A DNA stretch of 64,000 bases from Hyphomicrobiales bacterium. GTDB lineage: Bacteria; Pseudomonadota; Alphaproteobacteria; Rhizobiales; Aestuariivirgaceae. The DNA lies in contig JACPNZ010000013.1 of NCBI GenBank assembly GCA_016185245.1, forward strand, positions 1-64,000. The letters run 5' to 3'. This document shows positions 18,340-27,639 of the stretch, in pieces; the first letter of the stretch is position 1; the number at the start of each line of letters is the position of its first letter. The position numbers were made by a program, and so were the translations under genes. The notes beneath the pieces were generated by a model that was not told where the DNA came from, did no database searches, and was given only the letters and a program-made list of their open reading frames with translations.

Positions 18340-20622
18340 TCAGTTCCTTAACGGCTTGCGGGTGGCCAGCATGTGCTCGATGCGGGCGAGGGTCTCCGGC
18401 CTGCGCGCCAGGTTCAGAACCTGTTGACGCTCAAGCGCCAGGAGGTCCGCCTCGCTCAGGGGCTTCATGATGTCGGTTGCCCCGCCGGTGAGAATGGTAG
18501 CGAGGGCATGGGCAACGATGAGGTCATGCGCTGTAGCCCGGCCGAGTTTTGCTTCCGAGCCTGCGGTCAGATCGAGTGCCGTGGCCCCGGAGACGCCGGG
18601 CAAATAGTAGACCGGTGATGCCGGCGGGCGATAATCGGCGGCGAGCGCCAGGGCCCGGGCCTTGGCATCGGCGAGGAGCCGCGCCCGGTTCATGGTGATG
18701 GTATCGCCGGGGCGCAGGAACCCGAGGGCGCGGGCTTCGGCGGCCGAACGCGAAATCCTGGCGCCGGCGATCGCCTCGAAGGTCTTCACAATGGCCGGCA
18801 TCGGGCCCTTGGCCAGTCGCGGGGCGCCCTGCCAGCGCGCCAGAAGCTCGCCGCAGCCGCCCCAGGCGGGGATGATGCCGACGCTTGTCTCCACCAGCCC
18901 CATCGCCGTTTCGGCATGGGCGACGATGCCAGCACAATGCAAGGCAAGTTCAGCACCTCCCCCCAGCGCCAGGCCGGCCACGGCGGCAACCGTCGGGATC
19001 TTCGCGTATTTGAGGCGCTTGAAACTGCGCTGGCCGAGGTTGACGAGGTCTTCCATGGCCTGCCAGTCGGAGGCCCTGGCGAGACCGAGGAGCCAGTTGA
19101 GATCGACGCCGGCCGAGAATTGCGGCTTATCGCTGTAGACGACCATGGCGCGACCCTTGGCCTCGACGTGCTCGATGGCCCGGCCGAGGAGAACGAAGAC
19201 GGCCGTGTCGATGGTGTTCATCTTGGAGGTGAGCTCGAAGCAGCAAACGCCGTCGCCCAGGTCCCACAGGGCGGCGTGGGCGTTGCGAAGCAGTGCTGCG
19301 CCCGCCCGCTTTGCTTCCGCGAGACGCAAGGTTCCGGGCGGTTGCGGCAGCGGACGGTAGTCGCCGGCAGGATCGAGCTGTTTGCCGTCGGCGTACAGGG
19401 GGCGGTCGCCTGCGGCGGCGAGCAGCGGGGCGACCGGAAGCTCGACCCCATTAATCAGTGTACGGAACGTCGCCGTGCCGATGCGGTCGATGAGCTCGAA
19501 CGGTCCCAAGGCCCAGTTGTAACCGAGGCGCATGGCCTCGTCGATCGACTGGATGTCGTCGGCGGCATCGCCGACCAGGAGGGCGGCATAGGCCAGCGTC
19601 GGCAGCATCACGGCCCGGGCATAGTGGCCGAGCCGGCTGTCCTGGCTCAAGAGTCCCTTGCCATTGTCGACGACCACGTTGCGCACCGGACGGTATTCGC
19701 CGGTCGTGAGATCGATCGCCTCCTTGCGTTTGCCGTGCTCGCGATTGATGCGGTAGAAGCCGCCCTTGGCCTTGCGGCCGGTGAGTCCCGCGGCGATCAT
19801 CCTGTCGATGAAGGGCAGGGCGATATTTACCTGGTGAAACAGGTCGGCGGGGCCGAGCAGCCGGGCGAGGTTGGCATTGACCTGCGGCATCAGGTCGATG
19901 CCGACCAGGTCCATCAGGCCGAAGACGCCGGTCTTCGGGATGCCGAAGGGCTGGCCCATGGCGGCGTCGGCCTCTTCGACCGTGAGGCCCTGGGCGAAGG
20001 CCGCGGCAACCGCGCACTGGCTCCAGAAGCAGCCGAGCCGGTTGGCAATGAAGCCCGGCCGGTCCTTGCACATGACCACGCCCTTGCCGAGGCGGCGGTC
20101 GGCGAAATCCACCACCGCGGCGGTAGCGGCGGCATCGGTTTCCGGGCCGGCGACGATTTCCACAAGCCGCATGTAACGCGGCGGATTGAAGAAATGGCTG
20201 ACGAGGAAGCGGCGGCGGAAAGCGGCGGTGGCCGTGGCCACGAGATCGCGAAGCGGAATGGTCGAGGTGTTGGAGGAGACGATAGCAGCCGGACCGGCAT
20301 GGACGGCGACTGACGCATAGAGGGCGCGCTTGGCCTCGAACTTCTCGACGATCGCCTCGACGATCCAGTCGCATGTCCCAAGCTCGGCCAAGTCGCTGTC
20401 GATGCCGCGCGGGGTTACGAGCTTCTGTGCCGCCGGCTCCATGAAGGCGGGTGGCTCGGTTCTGGCGAGTCGGGCAAGCGCGGCTTCCGCCACCGCGCGG
20501 CTGATATCGTAGAGCAGCACCGGCACGCCGGCGTTGGCGATCTGGGCGGCGATCCCGGCGCCCATGGTGCCGGCGCCCAGGACGGCGCAGCGGCGGAACT
20601 CGGCCTTCACTGGAGAATCCAT
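18340..20622 (-). CDS. FadN-like 3-hydroxyacyl-CoA dehydrogenase/enoyl-CoA hydratase
   Basis: About 760 aa. The N-terminal 3-hydroxyacyl-CoA dehydrogenase has the NAD loop LGAGTMGAGIAAQ (residues 15-27) and catalytic SHFFNPP with His near 143. The C-terminal crotonase part shows QFSAGVDLNW and GLALGGGAELAL, then VETSVGIIPAWGG with the second Glu. The order dehydrogenase then hydratase matches FadN rather than FadB/FadJ. It would carry out hydration and NAD-dependent oxidation in beta-oxidation. The usual thiolase (FadA/FadI) is not in this window. ATG 20622 (MDSPVKAE) is used; another ATG lies three codons upstream at 20631. A palindrome sits just before the start. Confidence 0.87.
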   Translation of the reverse strand: MDSPVKAEFRRCAVLGAGTMGAGIAAQIANAGVPVLLYDISRAVAEAALARLARTEPPAFMEPAAQKLVTPRGIDSDLAELGTCDWIVEAIVEKFEAKRALYASVAVHAGPAAIVSSNTSTIPLRDLVATATAAFRRRFLVSHFFNPPRYMRLVEIVAGPETDAAATAAVVDFADRRLGKGVVMCKDRPGFIANRLGCFWSQCAVAAAFAQGLTVEEADAAMGQPFGIPKTGVFGLMDLVGIDLMPQVNANLARLLGPADLFHQVNIALPFIDRMIAAGLTGRKAKGGFYRINREHGKRKEAIDLTTGEYRPVRNVVVDNGKGLLSQDSRLGHYARAVMLPTLAYAALLVGDAADDIQSIDEAMRLGYNWALGPFELIDRIGTATFRTLINGVELPVAPLLAAAGDRPLYADGKQLDPAGDYRPLPQPPGTLRLAEAKRAGAALLRNAHAALWDLGDGVCCFELTSKMNTIDTAVFVLLGRAIEHVEAKGRAMVVYSDKPQFSAGVDLNWLLGLARASDWQAMEDLVNLGQRSFKRLKYAKIPTVAAVAGLALGGGAELALHCAGIVAHAETAMGLVETSVGIIPAWGGCGELLARWQGAPRLAKGPMPAIVKTFEAIAGARISRSAAEARALGFLRPGDTITMNRARLLADAKARALALAADYRPPASPVYYLPGVSGATALDLTAGSEAKLGRATAHDLIVAHALATILTGGATDIMKPLSEADLLALERQQVLNLARRPETLARIEHMLATRKPLRN

Positions 20623-20635
20623 GGGAACCATTCAA

Positions 20636-20647
20636 GACGTTAACGTC
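20636..20647. promoter_or_regulatory. Palindrome upstream of the beta-oxidation operon
   Basis: The perfect 12-bp palindrome GACGTTAACGTC lies just before the FadN-like start, in the short gap after the serine dehydratase gene. Its ACGTTAACGT core resembles sites attributed to MerR-type regulators of acyl-CoA and branched-chain degradation (LiuR-like). I recall that motif from memory, so the assignment is tentative. Confidence 0.4.
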
Positions 20648-20673
20648 AGAAATGGCAATCCATGACCTTCAAG

Positions 20674-22065
20674 TCAGCACTCGACCACATTTACGGCAAG
20701 TCCGCCGGTCGAAGTTTCCTTGTAGCGGTCGCTCATGTCGATGCCGGTCTGGCGCATGGTCTCGACGCAATTGTCGAGGGGCACGAAATGCACCCCATCG
20801 CCGCGCAGCGCCAGCGAGGCGGCGGTTACCGCCTTGACCGCGCCGAAGGCATTGCGCTCGATGCACGGCACCTGGACCAGGCCTCCCACCGGATCGCAGG
20901 TCATGCCGAGGTGATGCTCAAGGGCGATCTCGGCGGCGTTCTCCACCTGCTCGTTGGTCCCGCCCAGTGCCGCGCACAGGCCCGCCGCCGCCATGGCCGA
21001 GGCCGAGCCCACTTCGCCCTGGCAACCCACCTCGGCGCCGGAGATCGAGGCATTGTGCTTGATGATGCCGCCGATCGCCGCCGAGGCCAGGAGAAATACC
21101 CGGATGCCGTCGCGGTCGGCGCCGACGCAATGGTCGAGGTAGTAACGGATGACCGCCGGCATGACCCCGGCCGCGCCGTTGGTAGGAGCCGTCACCACCT
21201 TGCTGCCCGCCGCATTCTCCTCGTTGACCGCCATGGCATAGACCGACAGGAAGTCCATGACCCGGTGCGGCTGGATCGAATTGCCACCCTGCTCCTCCTT
21301 AAGCTGGCGCAGGATCTCGGCGGCCCGGCGCCTGATCTTGAGCCCGCCGGGGAGCGTGCCGCCCAGGGTGAGGCCGCGGTTCATGCAGGCATTCATAGCG
21401 TCCCAGATGCGGTCGAGGCCGCGGTCGAGAGCCTCGGCCGTCATGGCGACGGTCTCGTTGGCCCGCTTCATGGCGGCGACCGACAATCCCGACTCCTTGC
21501 CCATGGCCAGCATTTCGACGGCGGTGGAAAAGGGATAGGGCACGGCAAGCTTCGCCTTCACCGACTTCTTGTCGGCGGCGAGGCTTTCCAGCCGCTCGGC
21601 CTCGCTCTGCACGAAGCCACCACCGATCGAATAATAGGTTTCGGCGAGAAGCGTGTTGTTATCGTCATCGAGAATGCGGAACACCAAGCCATTGGAATGG
21701 CCGGGCAAGGCCGGGCCGAAATCGAAGATCACGTCGCGAGTGGGGTCGAAGGCCAGCACATTGCCGCTCGCCAGCGTGATGCGACCCCTTGCGGCCATCT
21801 CGGCGAGGACCGCCTCGACCCGGTCCGGGTCGATGGCGTCGGGAGTTTCCCCGGCGATCCCGAGGATCACGGCGCGGTCGGTGCCATGGCCCTTGCCGGT
21901 GAAGGCAAGCGAGCCGTGGAGCCTGACGGTCAGGCGCCCGGCATGGGGCAGCGAGGTGGCCCCGGCCTTCTCGAGAAAGCGCCGCGCCGCCACCATCGGC
22001 CCCACCGTGTGGGAGCTCGACGGGCCGATGCCGATCTTGAACAGTTCGAAGACGGAGAGGAACAT
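20674..22065 (-). CDS. sdaA: L-serine ammonia-lyase (iron-sulfur type)
   Basis: A 463-aa single-chain L-serine dehydratase that converts L-serine to pyruvate and ammonia using a [4Fe-4S] cluster. The N-terminus [19 protein letters not shown] is diagnostic, as is [17 protein letters not shown] later. Cluster-type Cys are in [24 protein letters not shown]. Length matches the E. coli SdaA/SdaB type with beta and alpha domains in one chain. It is 63 bp downstream of the Fe-alcohol dehydrogenase and could be co-transcribed with it. The protein ends NVVEC, as expected for the family tail. Confidence 0.95.
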   Translation of the reverse strand: MFLSVFELFKIGIGPSSSHTVGPMVAARRFLEKAGATSLPHAGRLTVRLHGSLAFTGKGHGTDRAVILGIAGETPDAIDPDRVEAVLAEMAARGRITLASGNVLAFDPTRDVIFDFGPALPGHSNGLVFRILDDDNNTLLAETYYSIGGGFVQSEAERLESLAADKKSVKAKLAVPYPFSTAVEMLAMGKESGLSVAAMKRANETVAMTAEALDRGLDRIWDAMNACMNRGLTLGGTLPGGLKIRRRAAEILRQLKEEQGGNSIQPHRVMDFLSVYAMAVNEENAAGSKVVTAPTNGAAGVMPAVIRYYLDHCVGADRDGIRVFLLASAAIGGIIKHNASISGAEVGCQGEVGSASAMAAAGLCAALGGTNEQVENAAEIALEHHLGMTCDPVGGLVQVPCIERNAFGAVKAVTAASLALRGDGVHFVPLDNCVETMRQTGIDMSDRYKETSTGGLAVNVVEC

Positions 22066-22128
22066 GGCGGCTACTCAACCACTAGCGGAGGCGCCCAGCA
22101 TAGCAAAGATTGCCGGTTTATCGACCGT

Positions 22129-23295
22129 TCACGACGCCGCCTCGAGGATCGACACCAAAGAGGGAAGATCGAGGGGCCGCGGGTTGCAGGAGGCGTTGAA
22201 GTCGGGGAGCGCCATGTGGGCCAGGCGTTCAAAGTCCTGGCGGGCAACGCCGATGTCGCCGAGGCGGTCCGGAATGCCGACCCGGCTCGCAAGGGCCGTG
22301 ACCGCATCGTAATAGGCTTCGAAACCTGACGCGAGACCAAGGAAGCTGGCGAGCCTCACTATCGGCTGCTCGATCGCCGGCCGGTTGAAGCGCAGAACGG
22401 CGGGCATCAGCACCGCATTGGTGAGCCCGTGCTGGGCCCCGATCAGGGCGCCAATGGCATGGCTCAGGGCATGCATGGCGCCAAGCCCCTTGACGAAGGA
22501 GGTGGCGCCCATGATCGCGGCCGCCATCATATAGGAGCGGGCCACGATATCGTGGCCGTCGTCGACGGCACGCGGCAGCCAGTCGTGGCAAACCTTCACA
22601 CCGGCGGCACCGATGGCATCGGCCATGGGATGGAACTGCCGGACCAGCAGGGCCTCGAGATTGTGGGAGAGCGCATCCATGCCGGTCCAGGCGGTAAGGT
22701 GGCGCGGCAGGTCGAGCGTCAATTCCGGATCGGCGATGACCAGGCGTGGCAGCATGGAGAGATTGACGATGCCGGCTTTCACCGGCTTCGAGGGGTCGGT
22801 GATGATGCCGCTTGCCTCCACCTCGGCGCCGGTGCCGGCGGTGGTCGGGATGGCGACGATCGGCACCTTCGAGCGCTCGGCCTGAACCTCGAGACTGCGT
22901 GGGTAGGCGAAGCGCCAGAGGTCGCCGCCAAGGCCGGCCATCAGCGCCACCGTCTTGCCGGCATCGAGTCCGCTGCCGCCGCCCAAGGCGATGACGCCAT
23001 CGGCCCGGTGGGCGTGGAAGGCCGCGGTTCCTGCCATCACCTGTTCGCCCGTCGGGTTCTGGTCGGCGCCGGCCCACAGCAGTGGCTCCGAAGTTGTCGC
23101 CGCGAGGGCCACGATGCGCGCGGGGATCGGCGTGGCGGTCAGGCCCCGGTCGGTGACGATCAGCGGCCGGCGGATGCCGAGAGTTGCAAGTGCCGACCCC
23201 AGCTCGGCGATGCGCCCCGGCCCGAAGCGCGTCTCGGTCGGAAACAGCCAGTCGCCGCGCAGCTCTTCGGTGGAGCTGAAGTGCCAGAAAGTCAT
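22129..23295 (-). CDS. Iron-containing alcohol dehydrogenase
   Basis: A 388-aa group III alcohol dehydrogenase. The NAD(P) loop GGGSGLDAGKTVALM and the segment IPTTAGTGAEVEASGII are typical. Metal ligands are supplied by GMDALSHNLEAL (Asp and His) and GLGAMHALSHAIGALIGAQHGLTNA (two His). It interconverts an alcohol and its aldehyde; the substrate is not readable. Divergent from the second CocE gene with a gap of about 66 bp. Confidence 0.93.
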   Translation of the reverse strand: MTFWHFSSTEELRGDWLFPTETRFGPGRIAELGSALATLGIRRPLIVTDRGLTATPIPARIVALAATTSEPLLWAGADQNPTGEQVMAGTAAFHAHRADGVIALGGGSGLDAGKTVALMAGLGGDLWRFAYPRSLEVQAERSKVPIVAIPTTAGTGAEVEASGIITDPSKPVKAGIVNLSMLPRLVIADPELTLDLPRHLTAWTGMDALSHNLEALLVRQFHPMADAIGAAGVKVCHDWLPRAVDDGHDIVARSYMMAAAIMGATSFVKGLGAMHALSHAIGALIGAQHGLTNAVLMPAVLRFNRPAIEQPIVRLASFLGLASGFEAYYDAVTALASRVGIPDRLGDIGVARQDFERLAHMALPDFNASCNPRPLDLPSLVSILEAAS

Positions 23296-23361
23296 GGACC
23301 CTCACGTTGACAGGACTTGCCCGAGGCCCTTAGCTCATCATCAAATGTGCGGGGAGGCAAC

Positions 23362-25386
23362 ATGGCTGCGAAGATCGTCAACTACCGCGACCGGGTGGAA
23401 AACGTCGAGATCGCCTGGATCCCGATGCCGGACGGGCGAAGGCTCGCCGCCCGCCTGCTGCTGCCGAAGGACAAGAAGGACCGGCCGGTCCCCTGCATTT
23501 TCGAATACATCCCCTATCGCCGCCGTGACGGCACCCGCATCCGCGACGACGAGACCCATTACTGGTTCGCCGCCCATGGTTACGGTGTGGCGCGTGTCGA
23601 TATCGCCGGCTCGGGCGACAGCGATGGCCTGATCCAGGACGAATACCACAAGCGCGAGCAGGACGATGCGCTGGAAATCATCGACTGGCTGAGCAAGCAG
23701 GACTGGTGCACCGGAAGCGTCGGCATGATCGGTATCAGCTGGGGCGGCTTCAACGGCTTGCAGGTGGCGGCACGGCGGCCGCCGGCCCTCAAGGCGGTCG
23801 TGTCGATTGCCTCGACCGTCGACCGCTATGCCGACGACGTGCATTTCATGGGCGGCTGCCTGCTCAACGACACCCTCGACTGGGGCGGCTATTTCTTCAC
23901 CTGCGGCTCGCTGCCGCCCGACCCCGAGATCGTCGGCCACAATCGCTGGAAGGAAATCTGGAAACACCGCCTCGACCATCTCGACTGCTATCCCATGCTG
24001 TGGATGGAGCATCAGCGCCGCGACGCCTTCTGGAAGCATGGCTCGGTGTGCGAGGACTATTCCCGCATCGAGGTTCCGGTACTCAATGTCTCGGGCTGGG
24101 TCGACGGCTATACGGCGGCGGTGTTCCGCTGTGTCGAGAACCTTCCCGGCGCCAAGGGCATCGCCGGACCCTGGGGCCACAAATATCCCCATGTCGGCAT
24201 TCCCGGACCGGCCATCGGCTTCCTGCAGGAATGCCAGCGCTGGTTCGACCGCTGGCTGAAGGGCAGAAAGACCGGTGTGGAGGACGATCCGCCGCTGCGC
24301 CTGTTCCTCCAGGACGGCGAAAGGCCGAAGCCCCATTTCGACCGGCGTGAAGGGCATTGGATCGGCCTGCCGCAATGGCCGAGCCGCAACATCAAGATGG
24401 CGAGTTTCCATCTCGGTGACGAAACGCTGGAGCAACGGCGCAGCCGCGTCAAGCCGATGAAGGTGAAATCGAGTCTGTCGACGGGTCTCACGTCGGGCGA
24501 ATGGTGCGCCTATGGGCTGGGCAAGATCGCGCCGGAACTGGCGATCGATCAGCGCGAGGACGATGCCCAGTCCCTGTGCTTCGACGGACCGGTGCTGAAG
24601 AAACCCTTTGCGATTGTCGGCCGGAGTTTTGCCAGGCTTCGTGTCGCTGCCGACCGGCCCCAGGCGCAAGTGGCGGTACGCCTGAACGCCATCCATCCCG
24701 ATGGCGCGGTGGAGCGGGTGACCTATGGTCTGCTCAATCTTGCCCATCGCGACAGCCATGAGAAGCCATCGCCCCTCAAGCCCGGAAAATTCTATGATGT
24801 CAGCGTCGAACTGAACGAGATCGCCCAAACCGTGCCGGCGGGCTGCCGGCTGCGGCTGGCCATTTCAACGAGCTACTGGCCGATCGCCTGGCCGTCGCCC
24901 GAGCCCGCCACGGTGACGGTCGATCCGTCGCATTCCTTGCTCGAGGTGCCGCGGCTTGTTTCGGAGAAGGGGCTGGCGAAGGTCACATTCAAGCCGGTCG
25001 AGAAGGCCACGCTGGCGCCGGTGACGGTGAAGGATGCCGGCGCCGAGACCCGCCATGTCGATCTCGACATCGAGACCCAGCGGGTCAATTTCATCATCCG
25101 GCGCAATGATGGAACCTTTGTCATCGACGACATCGGCACCGAGGTGAGCCTGACCAAGCTCAAGGACTTCGCGGTGAGCCGCGACGGCAGCGAAGCCCCG
25201 CGCTCGCTGGTTGCCACCACGGTGCACTACCGGCGCGGCGACTGGGATGCCCGGGCCGAGACCGAAGTGGCGATGACCTCCGACCGCACCCACTTCCACC
25301 TGGAAGGCAAGGTACGGACCTACGAGAAGGGCCAACCCTTCATCGCCCGCGATTTCAAGCGCTCGTTCAAGCGGGACTGCGTGTAA
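23362..25386 (+). CDS. CocE/NonD-family hydrolase (copy 2)
   Basis: A 674-aa paralogue of the hydrolases at 13285 and 35657. Nucleophile elbow GMIGISWGG with Ser near residue 126, GSGDSDG near 83-89, Asp in SGWVDGYT and His in GPWGHKYPHV. The jelly-roll domain (YWPIAWPSPEP) is followed by the shared C-terminal extension of about 100 residues. ATG 23362 is preferred over the ORF-track start because GGGGAGG precedes it directly and homology starts there. It lies alone between the Fe-alcohol dehydrogenase and the MttB-type operon; its last 20 bp overlap the convergent methyltransferase gene. Confidence 0.88.
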   Translation: MAAKIVNYRDRVENVEIAWIPMPDGRRLAARLLLPKDKKDRPVPCIFEYIPYRRRDGTRIRDDETHYWFAAHGYGVARVDIAGSGDSDGLIQDEYHKREQDDALEIIDWLSKQDWCTGSVGMIGISWGGFNGLQVAARRPPALKAVVSIASTVDRYADDVHFMGGCLLNDTLDWGGYFFTCGSLPPDPEIVGHNRWKEIWKHRLDHLDCYPMLWMEHQRRDAFWKHGSVCEDYSRIEVPVLNVSGWVDGYTAAVFRCVENLPGAKGIAGPWGHKYPHVGIPGPAIGFLQECQRWFDRWLKGRKTGVEDDPPLRLFLQDGERPKPHFDRREGHWIGLPQWPSRNIKMASFHLGDETLEQRRSRVKPMKVKSSLSTGLTSGEWCAYGLGKIAPELAIDQREDDAQSLCFDGPVLKKPFAIVGRSFARLRVAADRPQAQVAVRLNAIHPDGAVERVTYGLLNLAHRDSHEKPSPLKPGKFYDVSVELNEIAQTVPAGCRLRLAISTSYWPIAWPSPEPATVTVDPSHSLLEVPRLVSEKGLAKVTFKPVEKATLAPVTVKDAGAETRHVDLDIETQRVNFIIRRNDGTFVIDDIGTEVSLTKLKDFAVSRDGSEAPRSLVATTVHYRRGDWDARAETEVAMTSDRTHFHLEGKVRTYEKGQPFIARDFKRSFKRDCV

Positions 25387-26173
25387 CTTCCGGCTTCCGC
25401 GCCCGCAGATGGGTGGGACAATGTTCGCCGCTTTCGAGGACCGGCAGCATGTTGGACCAGATGGCGATGTTGTGGTCGACGAACTCGGTGCCGAGCTTGG
25501 CGGCGGCGGCCCCATAGAGCGGTCCCTTGAGGCGGGCCAATTCCTGGCGGGCGGTGTCGCGATACCAGGCATTGCGGCTCAGCGTCGTCACTTTGTCGAA
25601 GCCCGCCTGGGCCAGGGCATCGGCATAGCGCGATGGCGAGGCCATGCCGAAGTCGAGCCCTTCCGAGACGATGTAGGCTTTCATCTCGGCACTCGGCTCG
25701 CCGTCATGTCCGATCAGCCAGTCGGAGGCAACAAACCAGCCGCCCGGCTTGAGCACCCGGAAAACCTCGCGCATCAGGGCGTGCTTGTCGGGGATGTGGA
25801 CAATCGAATCCTTGCTGAACACGATATCGAAGGTCCTGGGCGGAAACGGCAGGGGCCCCGGCGCCACCTTGACCAGGCCGATGCGGTCGCCAAGCCCCGC
25901 CCGTTCGACCCGCTGGCGGGCCTTGCCCAGCACCGTGTCCTCGACATCGATGCCGGTGACATAGAGAGCGCCATGGGTGCGGACCAGGAGAATGTCGATG
26001 CCGCCCGCCCCGCAGCCCACGTCCAGCACCGTCTTCCCCGCGAGATCGACGCCTTGGATGAGCCGGCCCACCTCCTCGGGTCCGCCCGGCGACAGCCAGC
26101 CATCGCCCCACAGGCGTTCCAGGATATCGACGAGATCGTCGCTGTAGAACTCGTGCGGCGTGTCCTGATCCAT
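25367..26173 (-). CDS. SAM-dependent class I methyltransferase
   Basis: A 268-aa methyltransferase with motif I VLDVGCGAGGID, post-I ALYVTGIDVED and the mid motif FDIVFSKDSIVHIPD, then LKPGGWFVASDW. The pattern of HEFYSDDLVDILERLWGDGWLSPGG at the N-terminus and FSKDSIVHI recalls phosphoethanolamine N-methyltransferase-like proteins. Substrate is unknown. ATG 26173 (MDQDTPHEFY) is chosen; the ORF-track start 25 codons upstream lies inside the amidase gene. It is the last gene of the XRE-MttB-amidase operon, which suggests a role in methylated-amine metabolism. Confidence 0.85.
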   Translation of the reverse strand: MDQDTPHEFYSDDLVDILERLWGDGWLSPGGPEEVGRLIQGVDLAGKTVLDVGCGAGGIDILLVRTHGALYVTGIDVEDTVLGKARQRVERAGLGDRIGLVKVAPGPLPFPPRTFDIVFSKDSIVHIPDKHALMREVFRVLKPGGWFVASDWLIGHDGEPSAEMKAYIVSEGLDFGMASPSRYADALAQAGFDKVTTLSRNAWYRDTARQELARLKGPLYGAAAAKLGTEFVDHNIAIWSNMLPVLESGEHCPTHLRARKPEVTRSPA

Positions 26174-26205
26174 GGCGGCAGGCTGGACCGGGGCCAGCGG
26201 GTTCG

Positions 26206-27639
26206 TCAAGCCGGAAGGCCATGCAGCGGCGGACGGCGGTTTCGCCACGGCATTGCCGTCTCGAGGAGCGCGCCGAGTTCGATCAGCACATATTCCTCCG
26301 CGTGGCGGGCACCCAGCTGCACGCCGATCGGTAACCCGTTGGAATGCATGGCGAGCGGCAGCGACAGGGCCGGCTGCCCCGCCACATTATAGGGCACCAT
26401 GAACTGGCAGGGCCGCTGCTCGTGGATCAGGAATTCCTCGGGGCCGATGTCGATGTTCATGCCATAGACGCCGTTGGGCTGGGCCACCTGCGCGCAGGTG
26501 GGCGACAGCCACACGTCATAGGTCTGGAAGAATGCGCCCATGTCGCGGCGCAGGCGATTGAACACCGCCATCGCCGCGAAGAAAGCGTCCGCCGTCTGGC
26601 GCTTGGCGAACTCATAGAACTTGAGAGTTGCTTTCTCCACCGTATCGGGCCCGACCTTGCGGCCGGCGAGTTCTCCGAGTCCATCGAGATACTTGTCGAA
26701 CTGGAAATACCACAGGTTCTTGCAGCCCTCGTCCATGGCGGCCAGATCGATCTTCGGCTGGGCCTCCTCGACATCGCAGCCATGCTCGGCAAGGACCAGC
26801 GCCACGCGCTCGACGGCCGCAGCGATCTCCGGATCGACGGGTGCATCCATCAGCGGCTTGGCCGACCAGCCGACGCGGAAGCGGCGCCTGCTTCCGGCCA
26901 GAAAATCCGCCCACGGACGGTCCGGCCGGGCGATCACATAGGGATCGCCGGGCATGGGCTGACCCAGGCGGTCGAGCATCGCCGCCGTATCGCGGAGCGA
27001 CCGGGTGACGCAGAAGGCCTGGGCCATGCCGAAGCCGTGCTCGTCCTCGCCGGGTCCGGCCGAGACGCGGCCGCGCGACGGCTGGAGCCCCACGGTGCCG
27101 CACCAGGCCGCCGGCCCCCGGGTCGAGCCGCCCATGTCGGAAGCATGGGCCACGGGTACGATCCCGGCCGCCACCGCCGCCGCCGCGCCCCCCGACGAGC
27201 CGCTGGTCGAATAGCCCTTCTTCCATGGATTGGAAGTCGTGCCATGCAGCAGATTGTCGGCGCACAGCGCCATGGAAAACTCCGGCACGTTGGAGCGGCC
27301 GAGCAGATTGACGCCCGAGGCATAGACGAGCTTGGCGAAATAATCATCCTCGGCCACGACCGTTCCGGCGCACAGGCGGCTGCCCTGCTCGGCCCTGCGG
27401 CCCTTGAAGTGGAACCCTACATCCTTCACCAGATAGGGCACGCCATGGAACCGTCCGGACCTGAGCTTCGATGTGTCGCGGGCATCGGAATAGAGCTCGA
27501 CGACCGCATTGATCTCGGGGTTGATGGCGGCGTGGGCCGCAAGGGCGGCATCCATCACCTCGAGCGCCGAAATCTCCTTGCGGGCGATGAGGCCCGCCAG
27601 GCCGAGGCCGTCCTTGCGCACATATTCATCGATCCGCAT
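26206..27639 (-). CDS. Amidase-signature-family hydrolase
   Basis: A 477-aa amidase-signature enzyme with the Ser-cisSer-Lys triad: Lys in GVPYLVKDVGF, the Gly/Ser-rich stretch YSTSGSSGGAAAA and the nucleophile in DMGGSTRGPA. It hydrolyses an amide or carbamate; the substrate is unknown. ATG 27639 overlaps the TAA of the MttB gene (TAATG), so expression is coupled. The 54-codon extension in the ORF track is antisense-like sequence inside the MttB gene and was dropped. Neighbours suggest that it releases or processes a methylated amine or its amide. Confidence 0.9.
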   Translation of the reverse strand: MRIDEYVRKDGLGLAGLIARKEISALEVMDAALAAHAAINPEINAVVELYSDARDTSKLRSGRFHGVPYLVKDVGFHFKGRRAEQGSRLCAGTVVAEDDYFAKLVYASGVNLLGRSNVPEFSMALCADNLLHGTTSNPWKKGYSTSGSSGGAAAAVAAGIVPVAHASDMGGSTRGPAAWCGTVGLQPSRGRVSAGPGEDEHGFGMAQAFCVTRSLRDTAAMLDRLGQPMPGDPYVIARPDRPWADFLAGSRRRFRVGWSAKPLMDAPVDPEIAAAVERVALVLAEHGCDVEEAQPKIDLAAMDEGCKNLWYFQFDKYLDGLGELAGRKVGPDTVEKATLKFYEFAKRQTADAFFAAMAVFNRLRRDMGAFFQTYDVWLSPTCAQVAQPNGVYGMNIDIGPEEFLIHEQRPCQFMVPYNVAGQPALSLPLAMHSNGLPIGVQLGARHAEEYVLIELGALLETAMPWRNRRPPLHGLPA

